A stretch of DNA of 42,159 nt from Lachnospiraceae bacterium. Lineage in GTDB: Bacteria > Bacillota > Clostridia > Lachnospirales > Lachnospiraceae. The stretch is from assembly GCA_016287675.1 (NCBI GenBank), contig JAEFAR010000022.1, forward strand, positions 1 to 42,159, written 5' to 3'. Below, one piece after another: positions 26,677 through 33,538 of this stretch. Position numbers and translations under genes: made by a program. The notes beneath the pieces are model-generated. The model ran no database searches, was not told the origin of the DNA, and was given only the letters and a program-made list of their open reading frames with translations. Every line of letters begins with the position of its first letter. Positions within the stretch are counted from its first letter, which is position 1.

Positions 26677-26901
26677 TTAGTTCATCAGCCAATCTCCGGC
26701 AGTGCTTAATGCTTCACCTGCCTTATCAAGGCCATATCCGATCCACCCTGCAAGATCATGCTCTGTATTTCTTTCAAGAGCTTCATTGCCCACAATAGTA
26801 CCTGCTACAAGCACAATACCGCCAATGATAAGTCCAATAAGTCCACCATTTACTTCTTCCTGCTCATTGTTGTTTAATTCAACGAAAAACTGATTATTCA
26901 T
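26677..26901 (-). CDS. Double-glycine-leader bacteriocin-like peptide 3
   Basis: 74 aa. The leader of 20 residues ends in NNEQEEVNGG, the double-glycine cleavage pattern with acidic and hydrophobic spacing. The core of 54 residues starts with a Gly-rich hydrophobic helix (LIGLIIGGIVLVAGTIVG), then a charged middle and an amphipathic tail GLDKAGEALSTAGDWLMN. It resembles the class IIb lactobin/cerein-type peptides. The tail is similar to that of peptide 2 (DKVGEALSAAGEYLQN), so they are paralogues and may act as a pair. GGAGGAG ribosome site. Confidence 0.85.
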   Translation of the reverse strand: MNNQFFVELNNNEQEEVNGGLIGLIIGGIVLVAGTIVGNEALERNTEHDLAGWIGYGLDKAGEALSTAGDWLMN

Positions 26902-26916
26902 AACATTACTCCTCCT

Positions 26917-27153
26917 TTAGTTCTGTAAATATTCACCGGCCGCAGATAAAGCTTCTCCAACCTTATCTATTACATAGCCTGTTCCATAAACTGCCCATTC
27001 ACCGATACCTTTTCCGGTTTTGTTTTCACAGTACTGGTCTCCTGCAACATACGCAATAGTGCCAACTACACCAATAATAAGTTCAAGCAAAAAACCTCCG
27101 TTAAGTTCCTGTTCGCTGTCTAACGACAGTTCCTGAAAATAATTATTATTCAT
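26917..27153 (-). CDS. Double-glycine-leader bacteriocin-like peptide 2
   Basis: 78 aa from the ATG at 27153, which has AAAGGAG at good spacing; an in-frame ATG at 27171 lies on the ribosome site. The leader of 20 residues (ending LDSEQELNGG) precedes a 58-residue core: hydrophobic LLELIIGVVGTIAYVAG, then NKTGKGIGEWAVYGTG and the amphipathic tail shared with peptide 3. One Cys in the core. TGKGIGEW is also shared with peptide 1. Confidence 0.85.
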   Translation of the reverse strand: MNNNYFQELSLDSEQELNGGFLLELIIGVVGTIAYVAGDQYCENKTGKGIGEWAVYGTGYVIDKVGEALSAAGEYLQN

Positions 27154-27170
27154 TTTGTTAGCTCCTTTCA

Positions 27171-27383
27171 TTAAAACACTTCACTGAGAAAGTCTCCGAT
27201 CCACTCACCAACGCCTTTCCCCGTAGCTTTTTCGCAAATTGTATCCGCGACATCTACCACGAAACATGCCCCAATAGTGCAAAGCGCAGCAATTCCAATA
27301 GCAGCCAACGTTACTACTCCACCATCAACCTCAAGTTGATCCATTGAAGAAATCTCTTCAAAGTCATCTGTTTTATAATTCAT
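27171..27383 (-). CDS. Double-glycine-leader bacteriocin-like peptide 1
   Basis: 70 aa from the ATG at 27383, preceded by AAGGAAAGG. The leader of 22 residues ends in MDQLEVDGG. The 48-residue core begins VVTLAAIGIAALCTIGACFV, contains three Cys in total, and has KATGKGVGEWIGDFLSEVF at the end, sharing TGKG-x-GEW with peptide 2. It is the first gene of the operon that also holds the S41 protease and the ABC exporter genes. The shorter tail sets it apart from peptides 2 and 3. Confidence 0.82.
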   Translation of the reverse strand: MNYKTDDFEEISSMDQLEVDGGVVTLAAIGIAALCTIGACFVVDVADTICEKATGKGVGEWIGDFLSEVF

Positions 27384-27448
27384 ATTTTCCTTTCCTTGAA
27401 TGTATATCGCTCTTTTAAAGAGTTGCATACATACAACACAAATGATAA

Positions 27449-27465
27449 GAAACAATTATGGTTTA
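27449..27465 (-). promoter_or_regulatory. Candidate operator before the bacteriocin-like operon
   Basis: GAAAC-N7-GTTTA on plus; read on minus it contains CATAATTGTTTC, a 12-mer also present at 30196-30207 in the divergent region of the regulator. It lies 66 bases before peptide 1. The arms are imperfect, and no standard -10/-35 pair is obvious here. Confidence 0.45.
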
Positions 27466-27522
27466 CATACAATCAAGGAGGTGATATACTTATACGCGTA
27501 CCTCATTGAGTGTACAAGTTGC

Positions 27523-27562
27523 AATCTTCGGAAGTTTCTTAGCGGGAATTCCGAAGATTTTT
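27523..27562 (+). terminator. Terminator-like hairpin in the region between peptide 1 and the MATE remnant
   Basis: AATCTTCGGAA (27523-27533) pairs perfectly with TTCCGAAGATT (27549-27559) and runs into TTTTT. No plus-strand gene precedes it; it may be a leftover of lost DNA or block antisense transcription. The rest of 27466-27630 has only a small hairpin (AACTCA/TGAGTT, 27585-27600). Confidence 0.55.
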
Positions 27563-27630
27563 GCGTTCTCACGCATATATACTAAACTCACGTCTGAGTT
27601 AGGTATCAAATGAATAACTAACAAGATACT

Positions 27631-27759
27631 AAGCTCTTCCCTGTGATCACCACCGTTTTCACAGCCTATCCTCTCACCTGGAGCTTAAGCTCCGTCATTT
27701 TCGTGATCTATTACTTCAAGGCTTACTGGGTACATTCGTTTGAAGGTAAGGCAGCGTGA
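27631..27759 (+). pseudogene. MATE transporter remnant (last 42 codons plus stop)
   Basis: The segment encodes KLFPVITTVFTAYPLTWSLS and onward to EGKAA-stop in one open frame, nearly the same protein end as the intact MATE gene 4.7 kb upstream. Most of the 9 base differences are silent or conservative, so the copy evolved as part of a working gene before losing its 5' part. With the intact copy it brackets the bacteriocin-like operon as direct repeats ending at 27761. Confidence 0.9.
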
Positions 27760-29021
27760 TCGCCGGAGTATCTGAAGGCCATCACGATGCAGAGAGCGCC
27801 CAGAACAACGCCGCAGATAATGAACATTAATCCGCATCCTCTTCCCGCTCCCGTTCCGATGTAGTTTCCGATGACTTCATATCCGATTGTGCCATTGTTA
27901 CTCATAAAAGGTTCGAGCACATTGTCGATGATGGGTCCCGAAAAAATGCAGGCCAAAGGGGAAGCTATTTTTAACAGTGCTGAGATCAGCGATCCCACTC
28001 TTCCCAGACTGCTCGGATCGAAGGATGTCTGCAATCCGGTCTGGAAAAGTGTGTTGGCGTAGGGAACGCCGAGGAAGAAAATGAACATTCCGACACCGAT
28101 AATGATCCAATAGGGTGTAAAGCCCGATACTATAAGTCCTACACCCGAAATGGCAAGAATGGCGAACATTGTTCCGAAAAGATTCTTCGCTTTAGGCATT
28201 ACAGTCGCCAAAAGTCCACCCAAAAGCATAGCTGCCGCGTATATCGTCTCAACGTTTCCGAACTCAACCGATGAGTAATTTGCCATTACCATAGGGCCCA
28301 CAAGTACCATTGCTATATTTGCCACAAAATTCAGGATTGAAAAAACTATTATTACCGTAAGGAAACCGTTCTTCTCTCTGATCAGCTTCATAGCTGCTCC
28401 AAAGTCTTTTACGATCAGCTTCATTCCCTTGCTCTCAGTCGCTTCTGCAACACTCTGAGGAATCTTTGTGATCAGAGCGGTAAAAATTCCGATCAGGAAG
28501 GTTCCGAAATCGATCATCAGTAATCCGCTCAATCCCAGGAAAGGATACAACGCTCCCGCAAGAGCAGGTGCGATCATGCTCTGAGCTGCATTTGACATTT
28601 GGATAAGGCCGTTGGCCTTCGATAATTTATCCTCTTCCACAAGCATAGGAATACTCGCGCTGTAGGCAGGTGCCTGAAATGTCGAAAAGGTTGATGAAAG
28701 GAAAAGTATCGGATAAACCATCCAGACCTTCATCGACCCGGTCAGAAGAAGCCCCACCATGAGCACCTTAAGTAACGCATCCAGGCTGTCGGTAGCAACC
28801 AGTATCATCTTTCTGTTTTTTCTGTCGGCAAAGGAACCTGCTACAGGCGCAAAGATTATGCCCGGCAAAAGATTGCAGAGGAAGGACATTGCAAACGGTG
28901 TTGCCGCCCCTGTTTCGTTATACAGCCACACTGACAGACCGAAGGCCGAAAGCCCCGATCCCAAAATTGAGAAGAACTGTCCTCCCCAAAGAACCAAAAA
29001 ACTTTTAAAACTCTTTTTCAT
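27723..29021 (-). CDS. MFS efflux transporter (MefA/EntS-like)
   Basis: 432 aa with about twelve membrane segments. The N-terminus FLVLWGGQFFSILGSGLSAFGLSVW and the loop GSFADRKNRKMILVATD are typical of the MFS_3 group that includes macrolide and enterobactin exporters. The last twelve residues (DHAALPSNECTQ) are read from the antisense of the MATE remnant, so the natural C-terminus was replaced at the junction near 27761. The gene starts 3 bp after the papain-like protease gene, so the two are co-transcribed. Confidence 0.9.
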   Translation of the reverse strand: MKKSFKSFLVLWGGQFFSILGSGLSAFGLSVWLYNETGAATPFAMSFLCNLLPGIIFAPVAGSFADRKNRKMILVATDSLDALLKVLMVGLLLTGSMKVWMVYPILFLSSTFSTFQAPAYSASIPMLVEEDKLSKANGLIQMSNAAQSMIAPALAGALYPFLGLSGLLMIDFGTFLIGIFTALITKIPQSVAEATESKGMKLIVKDFGAAMKLIREKNGFLTVIIVFSILNFVANIAMVLVGPMVMANYSSVEFGNVETIYAAAMLLGGLLATVMPKAKNLFGTMFAILAISGVGLIVSGFTPYWIIIGVGMFIFFLGVPYANTLFQTGLQTSFDPSSLGRVGSLISALLKIASPLACIFSGPIIDNVLEPFMSNNGTIGYEVIGNYIGTGAGRGCGLMFIICGVVLGALCIVMAFRYSGDHAALPSNECTQ

Positions 29022-29024
29022 TCT

Positions 29025-30068
29025 TTAACCCACTTTCTGCTGTTTTGTCCCAAAACTCACCTTATCCAAGGAAAGATTGACTCGTCCAAGCCCCGGAACA
29101 TCAATACATGGTGCAAAACAAGAGATTGAAAAACGTTTGTCTTCCACAAAGCGCAGACTTTCCTTAGAAATGTCAATATTGTATCTGTTTTTTAGTTTTT
29201 GTGCAATGCATTCCATGCTGTAAAGATCGTATTCTTCGGTATTTACCGCAATAATTGCTATTATCGATCGATCATCTACGTTAATCGCGGCAATTGAAAG
29301 CTGTTCATTGATCTCCAGGAAGGTTAAAAGGTACTTCGGCTTGTAGGTGATGTCTTCATAAACAAGACAGTTGTCAAAATATGCACCGCCGCCCCTTATC
29401 CTCTTAAAGTTTTTGAATCCGAAGCTGTGCATATCTTCATTTATTATGTCATCTATAAAACATGATACATCCATTATTGCTAAAACTCCTCCTCCGTATT
29501 GAGGTTTTGCAGGTATCTTTTTTATTTTTACACAATCACACATTCCTTTTGAAACAAAAGCCTCAATCTTGCCCTTCATTTCTCCTTCAGCATCTATCGC
29601 TCCAAAGTATTCATCAAAAAAATACTTTCCGAAGGGATAGAATGTCAGCCCTGTTGTTGTGGGCCAAGGATCGCGAATGTATATGCCTTTCGCATATCCT
29701 GCGTCATCCAGTTGATACCCACTGTACAATACCCAGTGCTTCCCCTTTGAAACAAGCATAGGAGCACTGAACCTCGTACTGGCAATACAGGACACGATCT
29801 TTTCCGCTGCCTCAAAAGAATCATGAACCAATTCACTCAGCCTGTCACAATCTATCCTTTCCGCCAGATAGCTGTAGACCGCCCCCGGATCGGCGTACCA
29901 GTTCTCTTTGTCCTTAGTCCTTTCCTTAAGCTCATTGAAGATCTCTTCCTGCTCCTTTTCGTCCTTAAGGCACATTTTTATGCAGGCCGCGGCACAATAG
30001 TAGTACGTTTCCTGTTTAACTGTCTTAATGTCATCGATTATGCACATTTGTCCTTGATCTTCATTCAT
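29025..30068 (-). CDS. Stand-alone papain-like (C39/C70-type) cysteine protease
   Basis: 347 aa. Residues 1-145 form a papain-like protease domain: Gln19 (oxyanion hole), Cys25 in YYYCAAACIKM, His111 in GKHWVLYSGYQ and Asp133 in IRDPWP. Residues 145-347 hold a second part with no motif I recognise. No signal peptide or membrane segment, so it is likely cytoplasmic. It is not fused to an ABC transporter as C39 bacteriocin peptidases usually are. Its promoter is divergent from the double-HTH regulator, and it is a candidate for cutting the GG leaders, or a signal precursor, though that is inference. Confidence 0.8.
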   Translation of the reverse strand: MNEDQGQMCIIDDIKTVKQETYYYCAAACIKMCLKDEKEQEEIFNELKERTKDKENWYADPGAVYSYLAERIDCDRLSELVHDSFEAAEKIVSCIASTRFSAPMLVSKGKHWVLYSGYQLDDAGYAKGIYIRDPWPTTTGLTFYPFGKYFFDEYFGAIDAEGEMKGKIEAFVSKGMCDCVKIKKIPAKPQYGGGVLAIMDVSCFIDDIINEDMHSFGFKNFKRIRGGGAYFDNCLVYEDITYKPKYLLTFLEINEQLSIAAINVDDRSIIAIIAVNTEEYDLYSMECIAQKLKNRYNIDISKESLRFVEDKRFSISCFAPCIDVPGLGRVNLSLDKVSFGTKQQKVG

Positions 30069-30150
30069 ATCATTTACCTATACTTAAGCGTAATTTGCTA
30101 TGTAAGCACCGCCATATGCTCTCAAATCACCCTTCGGATTTGATAGTGCT

Positions 30151-30179
30151 ACTATAACCCCCAATCCCCTGTTTCACAA
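30151..30179 (-). promoter_or_regulatory. Promoter of the papain-like protease / MFS operon
   Basis: On the minus strand TTGTGA (30174-30179), 17 bases, TATAGT (30151-30156). The -35 lies in TTTCACAAT (30172-30180), which has a perfect inverted partner ATTGTGAAA at 30225-30233. Confidence 0.6.
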
Positions 30180-30191
30180 TTTCCCACATAA

Positions 30192-30207
30192 GAAACATAA
30201 TTGTTTC
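30192..30207. promoter_or_regulatory. GAAAC-N6-GTTTC inverted repeat in the divergent promoter region
   Basis: GAAACA-TAAT-TGTTTC is a perfect 6-4-6 inverted repeat midway between the protease and regulator genes, nested inside the TTTCACAAT/ATTGTGAAA pair. The same arms and spacing occur before the 52-codon peptide gene (32196-32211). A TATAAT lies at 30241-30246, 33 bases past the right arm. Confidence 0.55.
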
Positions 30208-30249
30208 CATTTTCTTTAATAATTATTGTGAAAATCATACTATAATCCA

Positions 30250-30289
30250 TTGATTATCGCACAAAAGTTTGCTAAACTAAAGCAATAAA
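30250..30289 (+). promoter_or_regulatory. Promoter of the double-HTH regulator gene
   Basis: TTGATT (30250-30255), 17 bases, TGC-TAAACT (extended -10, hexamer 30273-30278). The segment TAAACTAAAGCAATAAA (30273-30289) recurs with one mismatch at 32247-32263 before the small peptide gene. TATAAT at 30241-30246 is an alternative -10 without a good -35. Confidence 0.5.
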
Positions 30290-30312
30290 GTGTTGGCTTG
30301 GGAGGTGCCATT

Positions 30313-32163
30313 ATGGGGATAATCAGCGCTTCGGAAACAATTAAAAACGCCAGGCTGCAGGCCGGGCTTTCCCAAAGCAAGCTTGCTGAGGGAATCTGCT
30401 CCACAATTGCTCTCAGTAATTTCGAAACCGGTAAATACGGGATCAGTCCGTCCAATTTTTCACTGCTCATGTCAAAGCTTGGAAGGCCTTGTGAAGAGTA
30501 CCCTTTGTTTGAGAGCATGAACGATTATGAATGTTCAAAGCACCTGGAAGATGCAAAGAGTTACATTTATTATTGTAAGGCAGAGCTTGCTCTTGATGAG
30601 TTAATACAACTGGAGCAAAAAAGGTTCAATCGAAACAAATTCTACTATCAAAGATGGCTGTCCATGTATTCCTACATTCTCATTATGGATGACCTACGGG
30701 ACGGGGATGAGATCATCGACCTTTTAACAAAGACTGTCGCTCTGACTCAGCCGGATTTCGATATTAACAAGCTTTCTCCCGAAAGCTACAACTATATCGA
30801 GGTCAGCCTGATCCTTTTTATCGCTCTTTTTTCGATCACAAAAAAAGAGAACTCTTTGCTGTGCGCGCAAGTTCTTGAAAAAATGAAAAAAGTCTGTACC
30901 AAAATTACAGACAATCACCTTCTTTATCTCTTCATTCAGTGTGTATACCATCTTAAAGCTCATGATTACAGCTCTGTGTTACCTGAAGCAAAAAAACTGA
31001 AACAGCTTTCCCTTGAAAACAACATTAACACTTTTCTTGTCACTTCCGTCTTTTTCACGGGTATAGCCCTCTTTAAACTTGACGATCCGTCTGCAAGCGA
31101 GCATATGCATGCTGCATTCCTTACCGCAGATAAATACTATCCGTTTTTGTCCTGTTATTTTCGAAAGGTGTTTGAAAGAACCCGATTCCCCTACAACTGC
31201 GGATCGATCGCAGATTCGGAAGAAGATATCTCTTTTAAACTTCTGTCATTGGAATTACCTAAGGATCTGACCGACGGCTCTTTTGACATTTACGGAGATG
31301 ATGTCGTAACTATAGGAACCATTATCGAAACTTTGAGGAAAAAGCAAAAGCTTTCTCAGCAAATTCTCTGTAACGGTCTTTGCAACAAATCCACCTTAAG
31401 CAAGATCGAGAAAAACCTTTTAAACCCCGATATTCTGGTCGCTCAAGCCATCCTCGAAAGGCTTGGCCTTTCCTCCAAGGAATTTGTATTTTTCGGGAAT
31501 CAGGTTGAAACAGAATTTTACAATATCAAGATCCAACTTACCGGCAATTACAAACTGAGCAAAGAAGAATACAAACTTTATGTGGACCGTCTGGGAGAAC
31601 TTTCAAAAGAAAGTCCTCTGATAGAACAGCATTACTATCTTTTTAAAACTCAGACGATACAGGACAAAGAAAAGATCATGGAGCTGTGTAAAAAAGGCAT
31701 AAAGATCACCCTGCCCGACTTTACCATGCGAGACATAACAAACTATCGTTTATCCTGGGCAGAAATGACTCTGGTAACCATATGGATTAATACACTTGCC
31801 TTCACCGAAAATCATTACGATGCGCCTTACTATTACCAACAGCTCTATCAATACTCCACCGATTCTGATTTTGAGTTGTTGTGGAAGAAAAATCACTTGG
31901 CGACATTATTAATAAAGTACGATCGTTATCTGGGAGAAAACAAAATGTACCAGATACTGTTGGCTAGAGTTGAGCAATGGGATTTTGATTGTTGTAATTT
32001 TTATCTGGATAATATGCTAAACTATAATTATTATTTGTTCCGTGCATACTCTTCATTTAATAATACCGAAAAAGCCAAAGAATACTATGACCTGACTGCA
32101 TCAATGACAATTATCTTAGACAAGCCTGACGATCTTGCCAAGCTGCGAAATATCACAATATAA
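30313..32163 (+). CDS. Tandem double Rgg-like (HTH + TPR) regulator
   Basis: 616 aa from the ATG at 30313 (GGGAGGTG ribosome site). Two XRE-type helix-turn-helix domains sit in one chain: residues about 7-61 (IKNARLQAGLSQSKLAEGIC...) and 334-387 (IETLRKKQKLSQQILCNGLC...). Each is followed by about 230 residues of all-helical, TPR-like sequence. The two halves line up (LSQ, GIC/GLC, LS-x-FE/IE at matching places), so this looks like a duplication and fusion of a roughly 300-residue Rgg/RRNPP-type regulator, whose members bind short peptide pheromones. Downstream lies a small secreted-peptide gene; upstream, divergently, the protease and exporter. Peptide control is inferred. Confidence 0.85.
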   Translation: MGIISASETIKNARLQAGLSQSKLAEGICSTIALSNFETGKYGISPSNFSLLMSKLGRPCEEYPLFESMNDYECSKHLEDAKSYIYYCKAELALDELIQLEQKRFNRNKFYYQRWLSMYSYILIMDDLRDGDEIIDLLTKTVALTQPDFDINKLSPESYNYIEVSLILFIALFSITKKENSLLCAQVLEKMKKVCTKITDNHLLYLFIQCVYHLKAHDYSSVLPEAKKLKQLSLENNINTFLVTSVFFTGIALFKLDDPSASEHMHAAFLTADKYYPFLSCYFRKVFERTRFPYNCGSIADSEEDISFKLLSLELPKDLTDGSFDIYGDDVVTIGTIIETLRKKQKLSQQILCNGLCNKSTLSKIEKNLLNPDILVAQAILERLGLSSKEFVFFGNQVETEFYNIKIQLTGNYKLSKEEYKLYVDRLGELSKESPLIEQHYYLFKTQTIQDKEKIMELCKKGIKITLPDFTMRDITNYRLSWAEMTLVTIWINTLAFTENHYDAPYYYQQLYQYSTDSDFELLWKKNHLATLLIKYDRYLGENKMYQILLARVEQWDFDCCNFYLDNMLNYNYYLFRAYSSFNNTEKAKEYYDLTASMTIILDKPDDLAKLRNITI

Positions 32164-32194
32164 AATGCTCCGGACTGCTTTTATTAAAGAATTT

Positions 32195-32212
32195 GGAAAC
32201 GCCTTAGTTTCC
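32195..32212. promoter_or_regulatory. GGAAAC-N6-GTTTCC inverted repeat before the small peptide gene
   Basis: GGAAAC-GCCTTA-GTTTCC is a perfect 6-6-6 inverted repeat; a further GGAAA half-site follows (32219-32223). It lies within the gap after the regulator gene, and TATAAA (32245-32250) starts 33 bases past the GTTTC arm, the same distance as from the 30192 element to its TATAAT. Confidence 0.55.
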
Positions 32213-32283
32213 TTAATCGGAAATTACAATGATCATGGTTTTTGTATAAACTAAAGCCATAAAAAAAATAAAAGGAGTCAGCC

Positions 32284-32442
32284 ATGAAAGTATTAAAAAT
32301 TTTTTCGTTTAGCTTTGTACTTGCGATTATGTTAGCATTTTTAGCTCAAAGATTTACAAACACCACTCCCGAAAACACTTTTATTTCAGTCGCAAACGAA
32401 GAATGGGATGATAACAGCACTACTCACTACGATAATGCTTAA
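32284..32442 (+). CDS. 52-residue secreted peptide, putative signalling pre-peptide
   Basis: 52 aa, preceded by AAAGGAGT at good spacing. The N-terminus MKVLKIFSFSFVLAIMLAFL is a basic-hydrophobic signal-like segment. The remaining part is polar and acidic (TNTTPENTFISVANEEWDDN, then STTHYDNA). It has its own promoter region, sharing a 17-base motif with the regulator gene, and a perfect terminator 14 bases past its stop, so a real transcript unit is likely. Small secreted peptides next to Rgg/RRNPP regulators are usually pheromone precursors. Which part would be the mature signal cannot be read. Confidence 0.72.
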   Translation: MKVLKIFSFSFVLAIMLAFLAQRFTNTTPENTFISVANEEWDDNSTTHYDNA

Positions 32443-32715
32443 AATATTACATAATCGCAAAAGACCGCGCTTCTGCGCGGTCTTTTGCTTTCTTCTTTCA
32501 TGAAACTGCTCATAAAAGTCCCTTGAAATGTCATAATCGATGAAGTAAAACTTCTGCAGGATCTCCATGTTCCGTGCTTTGAGCAGTTCAGCATCCATTT
32601 CCGAAAGATGATCCGTGATTTCGGAAGTGTCACGCCATCTGCGATGACCTGACCAAACGTCGGAATGTATGATAATTGCCTTCGGCAAGCATTCCTCCTG
32701 TCCCCAAAGGGTCAT
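32386..32715 (-). CDS. Small hypothetical protein, 3' part runs through a terminator
   Basis: 109 aa. The start overlaps the lipoprotein stop by 4 bp (ATGA), and the first 75 residues (TSEITDHLSEMDAELLKARN, EILQKFYFIDYDISRDFYEQ) look like a soluble helical protein. From residue 75 the frame reads the plus-strand terminator, then the antisense of the 52-codon peptide gene, ending in a hydrophobic stretch. That tail may be accidental, with the original end lost. I do not recognise a family. Confidence 0.5.
   Translation of the reverse strand: MTLWGQEECLPKAIIIHSDVWSGHRRWRDTSEITDHLSEMDAELLKARNMEILQKFYFIDYDISRDFYEQFHERRKQKTAQKRGLLRLCNILSIIVVSSAVIIPFFVCD
32457..32488 (+). terminator. Intrinsic terminator after the small peptide gene
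   Basis: GCAAAAGACCGCGC (32457-32470) pairs perfectly over 14 bp with GCGCGGTCTTTTGC (32475-32488) around TTCT, followed on plus by TTTCTTCTTTC. The U-rich side favours the plus strand. Confidence 0.9.
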
Positions 32716-33410
32716 TTCAGTAGTACGGGGTCGCTGCCGTAAAACTTGTAGGCTGTTACGTTCAGGCCATTCGCTTTCACGTACTCTTTTACAGCTTCCT
32801 TCCTTACGTTTTCCTTTACCGTATCATCGGATATCAGCATAGAGTAGGCATCGTACCGCGCTCCGAAGATCTCTTTTGCACTTTCCGCATTTCCCGCTCC
32901 CGAAACCACACGTTCCATTTCGGTAAACTTCCAGATCCCATCGGTCTTTTTTCCTTTAACGACTCCGGGGAAACATCCGCCGGACACATTTTCCAGTACT
33001 GTTCCGTTCAGCTTGTAATCCTGAACCCAAAAGATGCCGTAGACCTTTACATTTTCCTTGTCTTCATCATCAAGATCCACAAGTATCGTAAAAGGAATGC
33101 AATGCTCGAGCGGAGCAAAGTACTGTCCGAGCTCTGCAGTAAGAAATCCGTTCAATGCTTTTTTAAAGTTTTCCTCATCATCCTCCGCGCTATTCTCATC
33201 CTCAGAGTATTCCGAGGGAAGTGTCTCGGAGTTTTCGCTCGAAGCTCCGTCCGAAGGATCGGGATTAATTGCAGGAGTTTGGCCCGAAATCTCCGTCACA
33301 GTCGAAACCGGTGTCTCCGCCACATCGCCGGATCCCGTGTTTTTCGCCGTTCCGCAGGATCCAAGAAATATTAATATGAAAACTGTTAAGAAGATATATG
33401 CCTTATTCAT
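32712..33410 (-). CDS. Putative lipoprotein
   Basis: 232 aa. The signal peptide ends in the lipobox LGSC with Cys19 as the lipid anchor. A low-complexity Ser/Glu/Pro linker follows (about 25-80), then a globular domain (85-232) with DLDDEDKENVKVYGIFWVQD and YKLNGTVLENVSGGCFPG, which I cannot place in a family. It is expected on the outer face of the membrane. GGGGC precedes the ATG weakly. Translationally coupled to the small ORF downstream. Confidence 0.8.
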   Translation of the reverse strand: MNKAYIFLTVFILIFLGSCGTAKNTGSGDVAETPVSTVTEISGQTPAINPDPSDGASSENSETLPSEYSEDENSAEDDEENFKKALNGFLTAELGQYFAPLEHCIPFTILVDLDDEDKENVKVYGIFWVQDYKLNGTVLENVSGGCFPGVVKGKKTDGIWKFTEMERVVSGAGNAESAKEIFGARYDAYSMLISDDTVKENVRKEAVKEYVKANGLNVTAYKFYGSDPVLLK

Positions 33411-33538
33411 TATGCCCCTTTCGTTGCACGCAGGTAATCGTCAGCTCTGCAGCAACTTTTTATAAAAACTTTCTCGTATAAGCATGTCTTATTGAGTATA
33501 ATGTTACTCAACCATTACATTTCACGGAGGGAAAACTC

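Noticed and set aside
30172-30233. Rex-type operator from TTTCACAAT and ATTGTGAAA
   Set aside because: The arms are 44 bases apart and point outward, unlike the TTGTGA-N6-TCACAA order of Rex sites.
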